From assembly GCA_963989385.1 (NCBI GenBank), contig OZ022511.1, positions 8,184,001 to 8,248,000 of the forward strand: 64,000 bases of DNA, written 5' to 3'. Each line of letters begins with the position of its first letter. Within the stretch, counting starts at the first letter, position 1. Made by a program: the position numbers and the translations under genes. Positions 1-11,292 of the stretch are shown piece after piece. The notes below the pieces were generated by a model. That model was not told the DNA's origin and did no database searches. It saw only the letters and a program-made list of their open reading frames with translations. The stretch is from Ctena decussata. Lineage: Eukaryota; Mollusca; Bivalvia; Lucinida; Lucinidae.

Positions 1-132
1 AGACAGACGTAAACACAGTATACCATCTAGTTTGTTGGGGGTATAATAAGAGCTATGATCTGAGAATTATTGTCAAAACTTCTGCTTAATATCTGGAGCA
101 GTGTAATTTTTCAGTTTAGACAAATAGAATCT

Positions 133-272
133 ATCATTGGTCTCCGATGCGGACAGGGAAATCCCAACCCGAGGGCATACAGGGTGTGTCGGAAACAAGG
201 CTTGCCGAGTTTCCGACACACCCCATGTGCCCGAGGGTTGGGATTTCCCTGTCTGCATCGGAGACCAATGAT
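133..272. repeat. Long near-perfect hairpin
   Basis: Arms of ~63 bases (from ATCATTGGTCTCCGATGCGG to its complement ending at 272) around a ~14-base loop near 196-208. Only a few mismatches. It may be a small foldback MITE or a hairpin RNA source. Confidence 0.85.
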
Positions 273-1310
273 TGATTATTTTTCTAACCTACAATAATAT
301 TTACTTCAAATTGAACGGAGAACTAATAGGCCTATTTCATGCGCACGTGTACAAGTGTAAGTAGTACAACCACGTCACCCTCATGGCTGCTGTACATAGA
401 GAAGAGACAAGTAAAAAGTAGGTCCTTGACAAATCCGCATTTTTAGGTTTTCTTATTGAAATTTATATCAAAGAACAAAATTTGTATTGAGACGATCACA
501 GAATGCGCGTGTATGATGTTAATTGTGACGTAACGTCGTCATTTCAAACGTCAGTTGGTAACGTCTTCAAAATGGCGGCCTCCTCGACAGTGTTTGTCAC
601 GGTGAAACATTGACTATTTTGACTTTAAGACCTTGAAACAGGCTATATTGGGATTATTAAGAATGAATATCCTTTCTTGGGTTGGATTTTATCGATGTGG
701 TAATTCATTTCTATGAAAGAATAATGCATAAAGTATGGAATCGCCAAGCCGGGCGCACCGTATTTCAAGGAGCTCGTAGTGGTACACAGAATTCAAGCTC
801 GTGTGAGCTGTCCCAGCCCATGGGCAAGACAGAATTTTCCAGCACCGCTAAAAATAGAACAAACTCTGTCTCGTAAGTAAGAAAAGTCAATATGTCATGT
901 CTACCAAGGATATTTTGTAATTCATTTGACTGAACGGGCAACAGTACCAGCCTCAGCTCTTAGCACAATGGATATATGCTATCACTGCTCAACAAAATTT
1001 TACTTAAACATAGGCAGAATATTTTGTGATAAGTCTCTGAAATCTAAAATTATTGTATTATTTTGTACATCTTCAAAGTAGAATAAATATTTATTATAGA
1101 AAAGAAGTTGCTTGTCTTGTTTTAAATTACTTCCATATCTAATAGGCTAGGAGACAAAGATTTTTTCCCTCAAAAACAAGTCTAAAAGATCCATATCCAT
1201 ATTACAAGATAGGTCTAGATTTTTGGGGGGAATGTCTTGGGAGGGAAAAAACTATCTTATAGCAGACTACATTACCATATTTCTTTGGATATAACACAGT
1301 TTTACCCTTT
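273..1310. other. No gene recognised
   Basis: AT-rich sequence apart from the promoter-like patch at 526-613. Palindromic fragments near 1175-1255 belong to the foldback family that flanks the minisatellite. Confidence 0.6.
572..613 (+). promoter_or_regulatory. Promoter-like AAAATGGCGGC context
   Basis: AAAATGGCGGC resembles the YY1-type start-site motif. TGACGTAA occurs ~45 bases upstream (about 526-533). The ATG opens only a 13-residue ORF (MAASSTVFVTVKH). It could be the first exon edge of a neighbouring gene. Confidence 0.25.
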
Positions 1311-2230
1311 CAAAATAATCCCAAAATCTAGATCTGTCTTGCCTTCCAAAACAATCCCAAAATCTAATTCTGTCTGTCTTGCCTTCCAAAACAATCCCAA
1401 AATCTAGATCTGTCTTGCCTTCCAAAACAATCCCAAAATCTAGTTCTGTCTGTCTTGCCTTTCAAAACAATCCCAAAATCTAGATCTGTCTTGCCTTCCA
1501 AAACAATCCCAAAATCTAGTTCTGTCTGTCTTGCCTTTCAAAACAATCCCAAAATCTAGATCTGTCTTGCCTTCCAAAACAATCCCAAAATCTAGTTCTG
1601 TCTGTCTTGCCTTTCAAAACAATCCCAAAATCTAGATCTGTCTTGCCTTCCAAAACAATCCCAAAATCTAGTTCTGTCTGTCTTGCCTTTCAAAACAATC
1701 CCAATATCTAGATCTGTCTTGCCTTCCAAAACAATCCCAAAATCTAGTTCTGTCTGTCTTGCCTTCCAAAACAATCCCAAAATCTAGTTCTGTCTGTCTT
1801 GCCTTTCAAAACAATCCCAAAATCTAGATCTGTCTTACAAGACTGAAATCAATCCCAAAATCTAGTTCTGTCTATCTTGCCTTCCAAAACAATCCCAAAA
1901 TCTAGATCTGTCTTGCCTTCCAAAACAATCCCAAAATCTAGTTCTGTCTGTCTTGCCTTTCAAAACAATCCCAATATCTAGATCTGTCTTGCCTTCCAAA
2001 ACAATCCCAAAATCTAGTTCTGTCTGTCTTGCCTTTCAAAACAATCCCAAAATCTAGATCTGTCTTGCCTTCCAAAACAATCCCAAAATCTAGTTCTGTC
2101 TGTCTTGCCTTTCAAAACAATCCCAAAATCTAGATCTGTCTTACAAGACTGAAATCAATCCCAAAATCTAGTTCTGTCTATCTTGCCTTCCAAAACAATC
2201 CCAAAATCTAGATCTGTCTTGTGAGACAGA
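1311..2230. repeat. Minisatellite, alternating 37- and 40-bp units
   Basis: About 24 units built on TCCCAAAATCTAGATCTGTC and TCCCAAAATCTAGTTCTGTC, alternating to give a ~77-bp dimer. A variant unit containing ACAAGACTGAAATCAATC occurs twice, about 307 bases apart (near 1833 and 2140), marking a recent multi-unit duplication. Flanking sequence on both sides has the complementary motif (GATCTAGATTTTGGG). Confidence 0.93.
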
Positions 2231-2259
2231 TCTAGATTTTGGGATTGTTTTGGAAGGGG

Positions 2260-4024
2260 AAAACCCATCTTATCACATAATTTCATATGACTAAAGGACC
2301 TCTGACAGTTTCAATGCAAATTTGCCTATTTTTCGACAAATAACTGCAGCTTCCATGGGAAGCCAGTGTTGATGATTTAAGCATATGCATTATAAAGAAG
2401 TTTTCATACTGACTTTGAAAACATATCACGTCTGCAGACTAACCCTCACTGACTTTCACAAGGGGGGTAAGAGGAATTTTCGGTCATCCAAATACACCAA
2501 ATTTTCGATTTTTCTTATTTACTGAACTTTATTTTTTAAAACATGCTTAAAATAAAGTTAACATTACAACTGCATAAGGCATGCAATAATATGTCAATAA
2601 AATGTATGCTAGCCTGATTTTAAAATGCAATGGGTCTAATTACCCCACCCACTTTTCAGTTTTTCAGCTGTAGATTATCATTCCCCCCCGTGCCTCAGCT
2701 TGCCACTCACATATAATGTGTATATTAACAGTACACACATACATGCAAAGTGGCTAGCTGAGGCATGGGGGGGGGGGGGGAAGTATCTTTATAAAACTTT
2801 TCCTATTTTCCATACATTTAATTGTAAAAACTTGCTTTTTATACCAAAAATCTTAGTCTGTGTGTTTAATAACCGAATAATTGTTTTTGTGCCAATTAAA
2901 GGGAGTTACGAGGAAAACATTTCAGTGGAAATTTTGAAGTATACCAAAAGTTCATTTTTGACCACTTTTATAGGCAAATTAACATTACAACTGTCAAAGG
3001 TCCTTAGGTATTTGGGGTCATTCTAGAAATGGGCAACCCCGTTAAATCGGGGACTAAATCTGGTTATGATTATTTACATGTCTGATCACATCTTGGATGC
3101 CTGTCTTATAGGTGGATAAATATGCTAATAGATGTTACCGGAGCTCCAAAACATAATTTGAGGATAATAAAATTCCTCGTCAGAACCGCATTGCCCAGGT
3201 TAAGGAGAAATAATAGAAATTATAGCGATTGTTTTTCCCATTGAGCATATAGGAAGTGGCATTGTGTGAAAATTAGTAATAAATCGCCTTGTTAACGCTC
3301 CCCATGCACATTCTGCGCCTTTATGATGTAGGATGTAAATATTTAACTTCTGGGGATGTCCACCTCAAAAGAATCCATTAGACAATGTCGCCATGTCCTT
3401 CCAGTTTCACTCCATATAATGTTAGAATTGAATAGTTTGTCCTTACTGGTAAATTTTCACTGATTCACATGTCTGGCAGATCAAGAAATATTCACTCCAG
3501 CTTTGCTGTTGTGAATTAATATTTTGTGATCTGCCCGCCAACAACACCTGTCCATCAGTGATAATTTATGCATAAGGAAAAATTATTTCTTATTATACTA
3601 ACATTATCAGGAGCTACCAGCTGTGTAGGGCTCTCCCCTGACTGCTGTAGAATTTATTTTCGACACCAAAGGCCCATTTTGAAAATTAGGCTTTTAAATC
3701 CAACACAAAATTTTGATTTCCATATTTAATAACCACTTTATCAATATTTCATCATCAACATATGGACTATTAAGTAAGCCCCATTAAGACAAAACCCACA
3801 CCGGATAGGCGCCAACCAAAAACACTCTTAACAATCGATTAACGCAGATCAAAATCCATTAGAAACGTTATCGAGATTGAAAATGCTGTTTCTAAGGGGT
3901 TTTGATCCGTATTCTTCGATTGCACAAGCGTTTTCAACTGCTGCCTCTCCTGTGTGAAACCTGCCTCAGCAATATGCAAACTGATTATGCTCAGACCAGC
4001 CCGAGAAAATGTGGTTGTGTCAAA
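2260..4024. other. No gene recognised
   Basis: Low-complexity and AT-rich stretches with a G run near 2769-2780. No coding or repeat family assigned. Confidence 0.5.
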
Positions 4025-5436
4025 AAACAAGAGTTGTCAGAAGACAACAAAGCGCGCCTAATGGGTGCCTGACTCTCAAGGTTACAAAGTATCCCGACTA
4101 AAAACATTGTTAACATAATTAACCAGGGGTGAATGTGGTAGCTAGTGCAATGTGGTAGCTAGTGCACAAATGAAGTTTGCATCAGAAGCTAGACTAAGTC
4201 AGTTGTTCCCTTTGGCATACAGGGCCGACTTGTATGCCACTATCTGGACACTGTGCGGACATTGAGGGTCGGGTCCTCGTGCACCAGACGGAGAGATACA
4301 AACTCAGTCTAACTTATAATGCCTCAAGGGGACAAAGGGTGGTTCCTAGTATGGGTTTTCACACCACCTTTACCCAGTACTAAGTTGGTCTGATGACACC
4401 TCCTTACCCTTTGCAGACTTCTCATGTTTCCTTTGGTCCCATCCCATAACCTCAACCCTAGCCTGAACCAGTTGTCAAAGCCTGGTCTCGGGTAAGTATC
4501 ATACTGCATTTAAACTTTGTAGCATAAAAGGTATCGAAGTTATGAGCTCGAAGAGAAATGCATAGTCATATTGCTTACTTATTAAATAGTGCTAAAGTTA
4601 TAAGGCAAAAATCACTCAACCATGAATAAAGGTCAAGGACACAAAAGTCTGCATGGATGCTTTGCTGCTGCTGCAACCCAATGCTCCAGGGAAGGTCCTG
4701 ACCAAATACGAAGCAGGTACCCAGAATGAGTTTGGAGGTACGAGCCTTAAACTTTAACATCAAGATCATCCTAGATATTGACCTCTTGGCCCACCCTGGA
4801 CAAGGATTCTTACTCATACTTGTGGATATGATGATGGGTTGATGAAAGGGGAGGGGTAGGTGGGTGTCATAGTGATCTATGAATAGTATGAGGTCATTCC
4901 CAATGTCAGACTGATCCACTATGTCAGGTATAATGTTAATTCATCAAATAGTGCTAGAGATAAAAAGCAAAATCAGTAGACCGTGAATAAAGGTCAAGGA
5001 CACAGGAGTCAGCATGGAAGCTTTGCTGCTGCTGCTGCAATTATAGGGAAATGATATTTAACCAAGTATCAAGTCTCTTGTGTCAAAGGTACCATGAAAA
5101 CTAAAAAAAAATTCCTTAAAAACAGTGCCAAACAGCAAAGTCAGTCAACCGTGACATATAGGTCAAGGACACACAATTGTGTGATGCTGCTGCTGCAGTC
5201 ATATGGATGTATATATGTACCAAGTATGATGACTGTAGCTACTGTAGTTTGTAAGATACAGAGCTAAACATCGAGTTAAACGCAAAAGTTAACATTGGGT
5301 TAACCTGTCACGGACGCCGACGAGGACGCTGACGCGAACGTGGACGCTAAAGCTAACCCTAACGCTAACGGATACTCGGACTACGACGCCGGGGGTATAG
5401 CATAAGCTCTCCTTTGCTTCGCAAAGGCGGGCTAAT
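4025..5436 (+). mobile_element. Tandem-array element H1 (Helitron/Helentron-like candidate)
   Basis: Starts ACAAGAGTTGTCAGAAGACA (short hairpin). It contains degenerate tandem units around GTCAAGGACACA (near 4631, 4995 and 5162), then a GACGC-rich stretch (5310-5390), then hairpin CTCTCCTTTGCTTCGCAAAG and GGCGGGCTAATAA. No transposase or helicase is encoded, so any mobility would need proteins supplied elsewhere. Confidence 0.6.
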
Positions 5437-5485
5437 AAGCATTTTGCCACGAAAATAAATCTGATCTTATATAGTTAAAAGGTAT

Positions 5486-5725
5486 TGAGGCACAACACAA
5501 GCTAACCCACAAAGTGGTTGTGCGCCCAGTGCAGGCTCAGATCAGGTTGGGCATCCGCCCACTCCAATCAGACTCTTCGCTAAGCGCTTAAAGGGGAGCT
5601 AAGGGTCTAAGCTACCTCCATGTGGACGGCGAAGACTCTGATCAGACTGGGCGGATGCCAAAACTGATCTGAGTCTGCGCTGGGCGCACAACCACATTGT
5701 TGGTTTTCTCTTGTCGCGGCTCATA
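5486..5725. mobile_element. Foldback MITE family P1, copy 1
   Basis: Palindromic ~240-bp unit built on CAGACTCAGATCAGCCTGGG and its complement, ending ...GTCGCGGCTCAT. Left terminus degraded. Confidence 0.8.
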
Positions 5726-5954
5726 TGAAAATACACCTCCATGGATACCACTCCAGTTCGGAAGAATTAGACCTCTTTCTGACAGTGAGCTATTCTAAAA
5801 GGGAATGATGAAGCACATTCTTTTATTTAAAGAGTAGTCCATTTCGAGGACTTTGTCACCAGGCGGCAAATAATAGTCTATTTAAATTGCTTCTCTTGTA
5901 AAAATGGCAACCAAACTGAATTTGTATCCATACAAACTGGAGGTGCATGGCTGT

Positions 5955-6149
5955 GCTCCAGATAAGAAGGGGTAACAGGGATAATTCAGAGATAATTTTT
6001 CTTATTTCTCATCGAAAACATACATTGTGACCCCTCATTAGAACCGTCTCAGTGAGACGGTTCTAATGAAAAGTCACAATGCATGTTTTAATGGAAAAAT
6101 TCAGAAAATTATCCCTAAATTATCCCTGTTACCCCTTCTTATCTGGAGC
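5955..6149. mobile_element. Foldback MITE family P2, copy 1
   Basis: Terminal inverted repeats GCTCCAGATAAGAAGGGGTA and its complement, with a palindromic centre around GAACCGTCTCAGTGAGACGG. Confidence 0.85.
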
Positions 6150-6159
6150 AGTGGGCCAT

Positions 6160-6575
6160 GGGATGGGTACATTTTCAGGGGAAGCAACTCTGCCAATTTT
6201 TTCCTCTCTTCTCCACAGGGGTCAACTCTCAAAGGTAATTTAATAACAGCCCCAATTTGGTTGGTTGGTTGATTTGATGCTTAACTTCCACGGTAAACAA
6301 CTAAGGTCATGTCGGGACGGTCAGTTAACCTAACCACACTATTCCTGGGCAGGCTTAGACCTCCTAAGCGGTTAACCAGTACTAAGTGCACATACTTTCG
6401 CCAGTAACTGATTCGAATTCAGGACCTCTGACTTGCGAGTCAGGTGCCCTACCGATTGCGCTACCCGGCCCGGCTGCCCCAATTTGAAAGAGGTGTGTAT
6501 TCCAGGGAAGCAATCAGTAAATCATGTAAGTTGTTCCCCTTTGTAAAAATGGCAGAAAAACAGAGGCGCATCCAT
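6160..6575. mobile_element. Foldback MITE family P3 split by a SINE
   Basis: P3-like arms (GGAAGCAACTCTGCC... and ...GTTCCCCTTTGTAAAAATGG) lie on both sides of the SINE at 6260-6475. The SINE is therefore younger. Confidence 0.6.
6260..6475 (-). mobile_element. tRNA-derived SINE with 11-bp target duplication
   Basis: GCCCCAATTTG occurs at 6249-6259 and again at 6476-6486. Minus-strand head GCCGGGTAGCGCAATCGG (A box) and GAATTCGAATC (B box-like) with a CTGACTCGCAAGTCAG anticodon-like hairpin. The body ends in a (CCAA)n tail. RNA polymerase III promoter implied. The tRNA-like part is not a functional tRNA: its loop does not fold to the standard size. Confidence 0.9.
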
Positions 6576-6912
6576 ACATCTTCACCTGCCATGTCAAGAG
6601 CTTGTTATGTAATTCTGAAAATCTGATCAGGGTCTACACTGTCCATCTTTTGGACTTAATACTGTACCAGTCAGGTCCAAGACGGTTTTCCATTAATTAA
6701 AATAGTTAAAACAGCAAATATAGTCACGTCCTAGTATAAATCATTATGCGTAATATTATGAAATTCAGTGCATGGGCAGAACCCTATGTAATATTGCTAT
6801 AGGGAGGAACTCCCCCTTTTGAGATAGCTTCAATAAAGCATGTTTTGCCAGTTCTGAACCATGTCTCATGATATGCCAACAGAAGGGACATGAAAACATT
6901 TTTAACTCACTG

Positions 6913-7119
6913 CAGAGCCCTAGATAAGAGGGGTATTTGATGATAATTGAGGGATAATTTTTTTTATTTCTCATTGAAACCGTACGTTGTGATCACTCAT
7001 CTGAACCATCTCGTCGAGACGGTTCAGATGAGGGGTCACAACATATGTATGTTTTAAGTAGAAATAACAAAAATTATCCTTAATTATCACCAAATACTCC
7101 CTCTTAATTAGGGCTCTGG
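6913..7119. mobile_element. Foldback MITE family P2, copy 2
   Basis: Starts CAGAGCCCTAGATAAGAGGG and ends with the complement ...TAGGGCTCTG. Centre GAACCATCTCGTCGAGACGG. Confidence 0.85.
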
Positions 7120-7274
7120 TTTAACTGGCCTGCATGGAAGTCCAACTGGATGTTTTGGTTACCGTTTTTTATGTGATGTACAAGATGCTGGCAGGTGAGC
7201 TATCTTGCCAGCAGACAGGTCTTGTCTTTTCCTGTGGTTAAATTTTCTTTAACAAAGTATAGAGTTCTCAAGTC

Positions 7275-8259
7275 TTTATTATTATTTCATTACCTTTACA
7301 CTGAAACAATTACAGTCGAATAACAATACATTTCATTATATTCAACAGATATAGAATATGACAACAACTTTTATAATCTCACTCTCATCAGAGTAAAGAA
7401 CATGTTCATGCCTAGAGACCTTTCATAAAGCTGTAAGGTGCAAAAGTCACTCCAAAAGGAATACACTTGTTTCAGCTTTGCGTAGTTAAGTGGCTGCAAA
7501 AAAAGCACCTGCAGTCATTTAACTTCAAGGATCTGGAACACAAGTCTATTGTTTTATTAATTTCATGCTTAGTCACCACTGTTGGGAAACGCATTAGGTT
7601 TAATATTGCACAAAATATTAAAGAGCATCTGAAAATCCCCATATTTTGGGGATTTGAAATATTCCACCAAACATGCACAGAACCACCTCTGCAAATCGCA
7701 CAGCTTTCCTGATGATGCATTCAGCCATAATAAGAAGGTGTCTCACCTGTCTGATCATTGTCACAAAACAAAGCTTAACCAGCATATTCAACATTTACTC
7801 CACAGTTAACACTCGAAAAGCAACACCCCTGTCTAGCTTTCTGATTGTCGCAGGCCTGGGCTCAGTTGTTCAATGCATTGTTAGCCTTACAAGCTGATTA
7901 AGAGGTCAACTTGTTATGACTTTGTAACTTTTTGTTGAAAAATGTGAAAAGCATTTACAATGCAACATAATGGTGTATTTGAGATATCAACATTTGAAAT
8001 CTGAACGAACCGTTAACTAACAATGTCGCTAATTTTGAACAACCGGCCCCAGACAAACATTTTAACCTACAACAGCCAAGGTGACAACAGAAGCCCTTTC
8101 TGTACATTCATACAGATTAACCATGACATGATTATCATTATATCCAAGGCAGTGATATTATATCCAAGGCAGCATTATAATCAGCAGCATTACAAACAGA
8201 CTGTGCTGTATATGATAATGACCCTCAAAGCCTCTCTCAACTAACATCTGTGCACACTA
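7275..8259 (-). other. Possible SMPD4 3' UTR
   Basis: AATAAA signals occur on the minus strand at 7553-7558 and 7275-7280, 700-985 bases after the stop. The stretch contains no recognised repeat family. The UTR end cannot be fixed without transcripts. Confidence 0.35.
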
Positions 8260-8586
8260 TCAATCCACTTTCACTTCATCTTTTGAAAGCACTGCTCGAA
8301 TAAATCCATATACCAGAACACAAACCATTAAAAACAGAATATACCCAACTGGTCCTACTCCCCATAGGTACCGTAAAATTAAATATACAAGTCCCAGATA
8401 CAACAAAGACTGATAATTGGCAAGAAACCGCAATGTCAGACGAGGTGTTTGAAGAGTTTCAAATGTCTGTCGAGACACAGGTGAACTTGGATTTTTCCTT
8501 GGAGAAAGAGGAGCCGAGAAATAGATCTGTGACATTTTGCCAATAATGTCCTGTCTGTTGTATAGTGACTCAATTTCTGCTTGGTA
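8260..8586 (-). CDS. SMPD4: SMPD4 terminal exon with C-terminal membrane anchor
   Basis: 327 nt including the TGA stop. Acceptor ATATCTTTTCAG. It encodes [20 protein letters not shown], a serine/proline-rich linker, then [20 protein letters not shown] and a long hydrophobic stretch ([20 protein letters not shown] onward), ending SKDEVKVD. The 'PRLxLRFL.xY' motif and the C-terminal hydrophobic segment match the tail-anchor region of the family. Confidence 0.95.
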   Translation of the reverse strand, partial: YQAEIESLYNRQDIIGKMSQIYFSAPLSPRKNPSSPVSRQTFETLQTPRLTLRFLANYQSLLYLGLVYLILRYLWGVGPVGYILFLMVCVLVYGFIRAVLSKDEVKVD

Positions 8587-11259
8587 CTGAAAAGATATAG
8601 GAAAAGACAACATTAATACAGTGAACTGCAGACTACAGTGTTTCCTATTTACAATAAATATTTTGGAAATGTTTGAGCAACACTGTAGACCCACATCATA
8701 CTGATCCTCAGCAACAGTCTGATCAAGGTCTGCACTATCTGATATAAATTTCATTAAACCATAAATGGACAAAAGAGGTATTACAGTTTTATTACTAGAC
8801 TATTGGCAATTCAAAACGTAAACAAATAAATATGTACTATCTCAATCATAAACCACATCTACATAATGTTTAATATCTGATACAATCAAGATTTCAAAAT
8901 ACAATAATCATGTGTGAAAAACTTCTATAGAAGGAACATTTCAATGCTATCCCTTCAGTTTGGGCAATTGTATGCAGGGACTGAATGCGCTGATGCCTCT
9001 GACTGTCAGAACCCACAACAAGGCCACACACACAAACTTTATAAGTCATTCAGTTAGTTTTTCCAAAAAATTCCTTATGTTTGTACCCATGTCAAGCATA
9101 CTAGACACAGCCCAAAGATGTTGCATTTTCAGTGCTTTGGTGATAGCTCTCAGAACTTGAATGGATGGATGGATGATTTGGGATTTTCTGTCCTTTTTAA
9201 CAGTTTTTCAGTCATATCAGGACAACAGGTGAGTGATAATGAAAGGCTGTGCACAAGGGAGCCCTGTTAACAACTGAAGTATTCCCACCTCCAGCGGTTC
9301 TCGAACCCGGAAAACTTACATGTTTATTAACAAATGAAGACAGTCTATACAATGCTCTCACTAGGGTTTTATTTTCAAAGCTTCTGATTGGCTGCAAGTC
9401 CGGATCACCTTGGTAACCAATGTCAAACTTTCTCAAACCATTCATCAACTGAAAACAGAACTCTAACATTTTAGTTTTAAAGTTTCCCCAAATACTTACA
9501 GAAACACATCACGTATAATTTCTTTAAAAATAATAACAGTTCCCTACATAATGATTTGTTTAAAATGTCATTTAACTGGTAGTCCAAGCTATCTTTTCGA
9601 AGCCTTGAGAGAGCTGCTCATTCCTCACTTGTACTAAAATGCAATAGAATTTCTGAATAGTTGTTTGCAACCTATACATATAAACATTTTAAATCAGATA
9701 AGTAATGCATACAGATAAATCTGGAAAGGGTGCTAATGCAAAGAATCAACTACAATTACTCAGAAATACTGGAGCTCCAGACAAGGTCAGGTTTCAAAGA
9801 TAATTTTCAGGCCATTTTTTCTTATTTCTCAATAAAACAATCTGATATGACGCTTAGTAAGAATTTCCCTTGTGAAGCAGTTGTCACAACATATATTTTC
9901 ATGGACTATAAACAGAAAAATATCACATGATAATTAGCATTAAAACCCACCTTTACCATAAGACTAACCTCATTTCATCCAAAGCCCTCATCTGGAGCTT
10001 TTAGAAGCAACATGGCAGATACAGTAAAGCTTCACGATGCTACTCATTATAATGCTATTTTGGATATTATGCTATCATGTCACAGATCCCATTATGACTT
10101 AACCGACTGCATTCTGGGTATTTTTTGCCATCTGCTGAAATTGTTGTCTGCATCAAAAATCAAGAAAATTCTGACAATATTGGTCAAACTAACTCTTGCA
10201 GAAATGATGTCTAAGCAACAAACAGTTTGGATCTCAGATCAGGCCCCACCTTTGTGGGGCCTCCTCTGGATCCAAACTGTTAGTCCAAATACCCCTAAAG
10301 GGGTATCCCAAATGGAATGAGTTAACAAAAAAGAAATACACCTATAAGGCAAATGAGCAGTCCCAATACTTTACTAGAATTTTTACAGCGCAAAAAGTTA
10401 GAAATTTTAAAAAATTCCAAGTACATGTATTTGTACTGTAAAAATTCTTGGTACTGAGACTGTTTGAATAAACAAGAGCTGTCGCCTGACAGCATAGCTC
10501 GCCTGAATAGGTGCTTGCCCATCACACAGTCACTATGGTGGTGTGGACTGCTATGCATAAAACTTTAGGCAAGCATGTCCATAATGACAACACATTTATA
10601 AACAAAAGCTATCTCAGAAATGTCTTAAAATAAAATAAAAATAAAAATTCACATGAAATTTCAAAGTCCATGAGCTTGAGGTCAAAGAACTAAGGGGGTG
10701 GGTGGGGGGAGGGGGGGGGGGGTGAGTGGGGGGTGGGAGGGGGGGTGAGTGGGGGGGGAGGGGGCTAGGATGTATCAAACCTTGAACCATTATCTAACAT
10801 CAGTCCAAGTATAAGTATCTACTGAGTCCATCGTGGCACTGTGAATTTATGTCTTCATAAATATAAAACTTTAACCATAATTCAAAGTCAATGACATTGA
10901 CTTCAAGGTCATCCAGTGGGGTAGTGGGGTAAGTATATAGTTTTGTAAAAACTCAAAAAAGTGTCTAACATCAGTTCAAGTGTAAACTAAATCTCTGCCA
11001 AGCATTATGAATCAGTATGCAATTAGAAAACTTTAATAAAGACCAAATTTCCTAAGTCCCTGACCTTGAAATCAAGGTCACTGAGCGTGGTTGGGGTAGT
11101 ACTCTGTAAAACTTTGGACTAATATCTAACTACAGTGCAAATATAAAAAAAATTCATCTATGGGTTCATCAGATATGTGTCTTTAAAAAACTTTAACCAA
11201 AACATCCAAAAATTAAAAAGACAATTGTCTAAGTCCATGACCTTGACATCAAGGTCACT

Positions 11260-11292
<33 letters not shown>

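Noticed and set aside
1311..2230. CRISPR-like regular array
   Set aside because: Eukaryotic context. The 'spacers' are themselves repeated, so this is a minisatellite.
6420..6475. tRNA gene
   Set aside because: The anticodon arm does not fold with a 7-base loop, and the sequence is the head of a SINE with target duplications.
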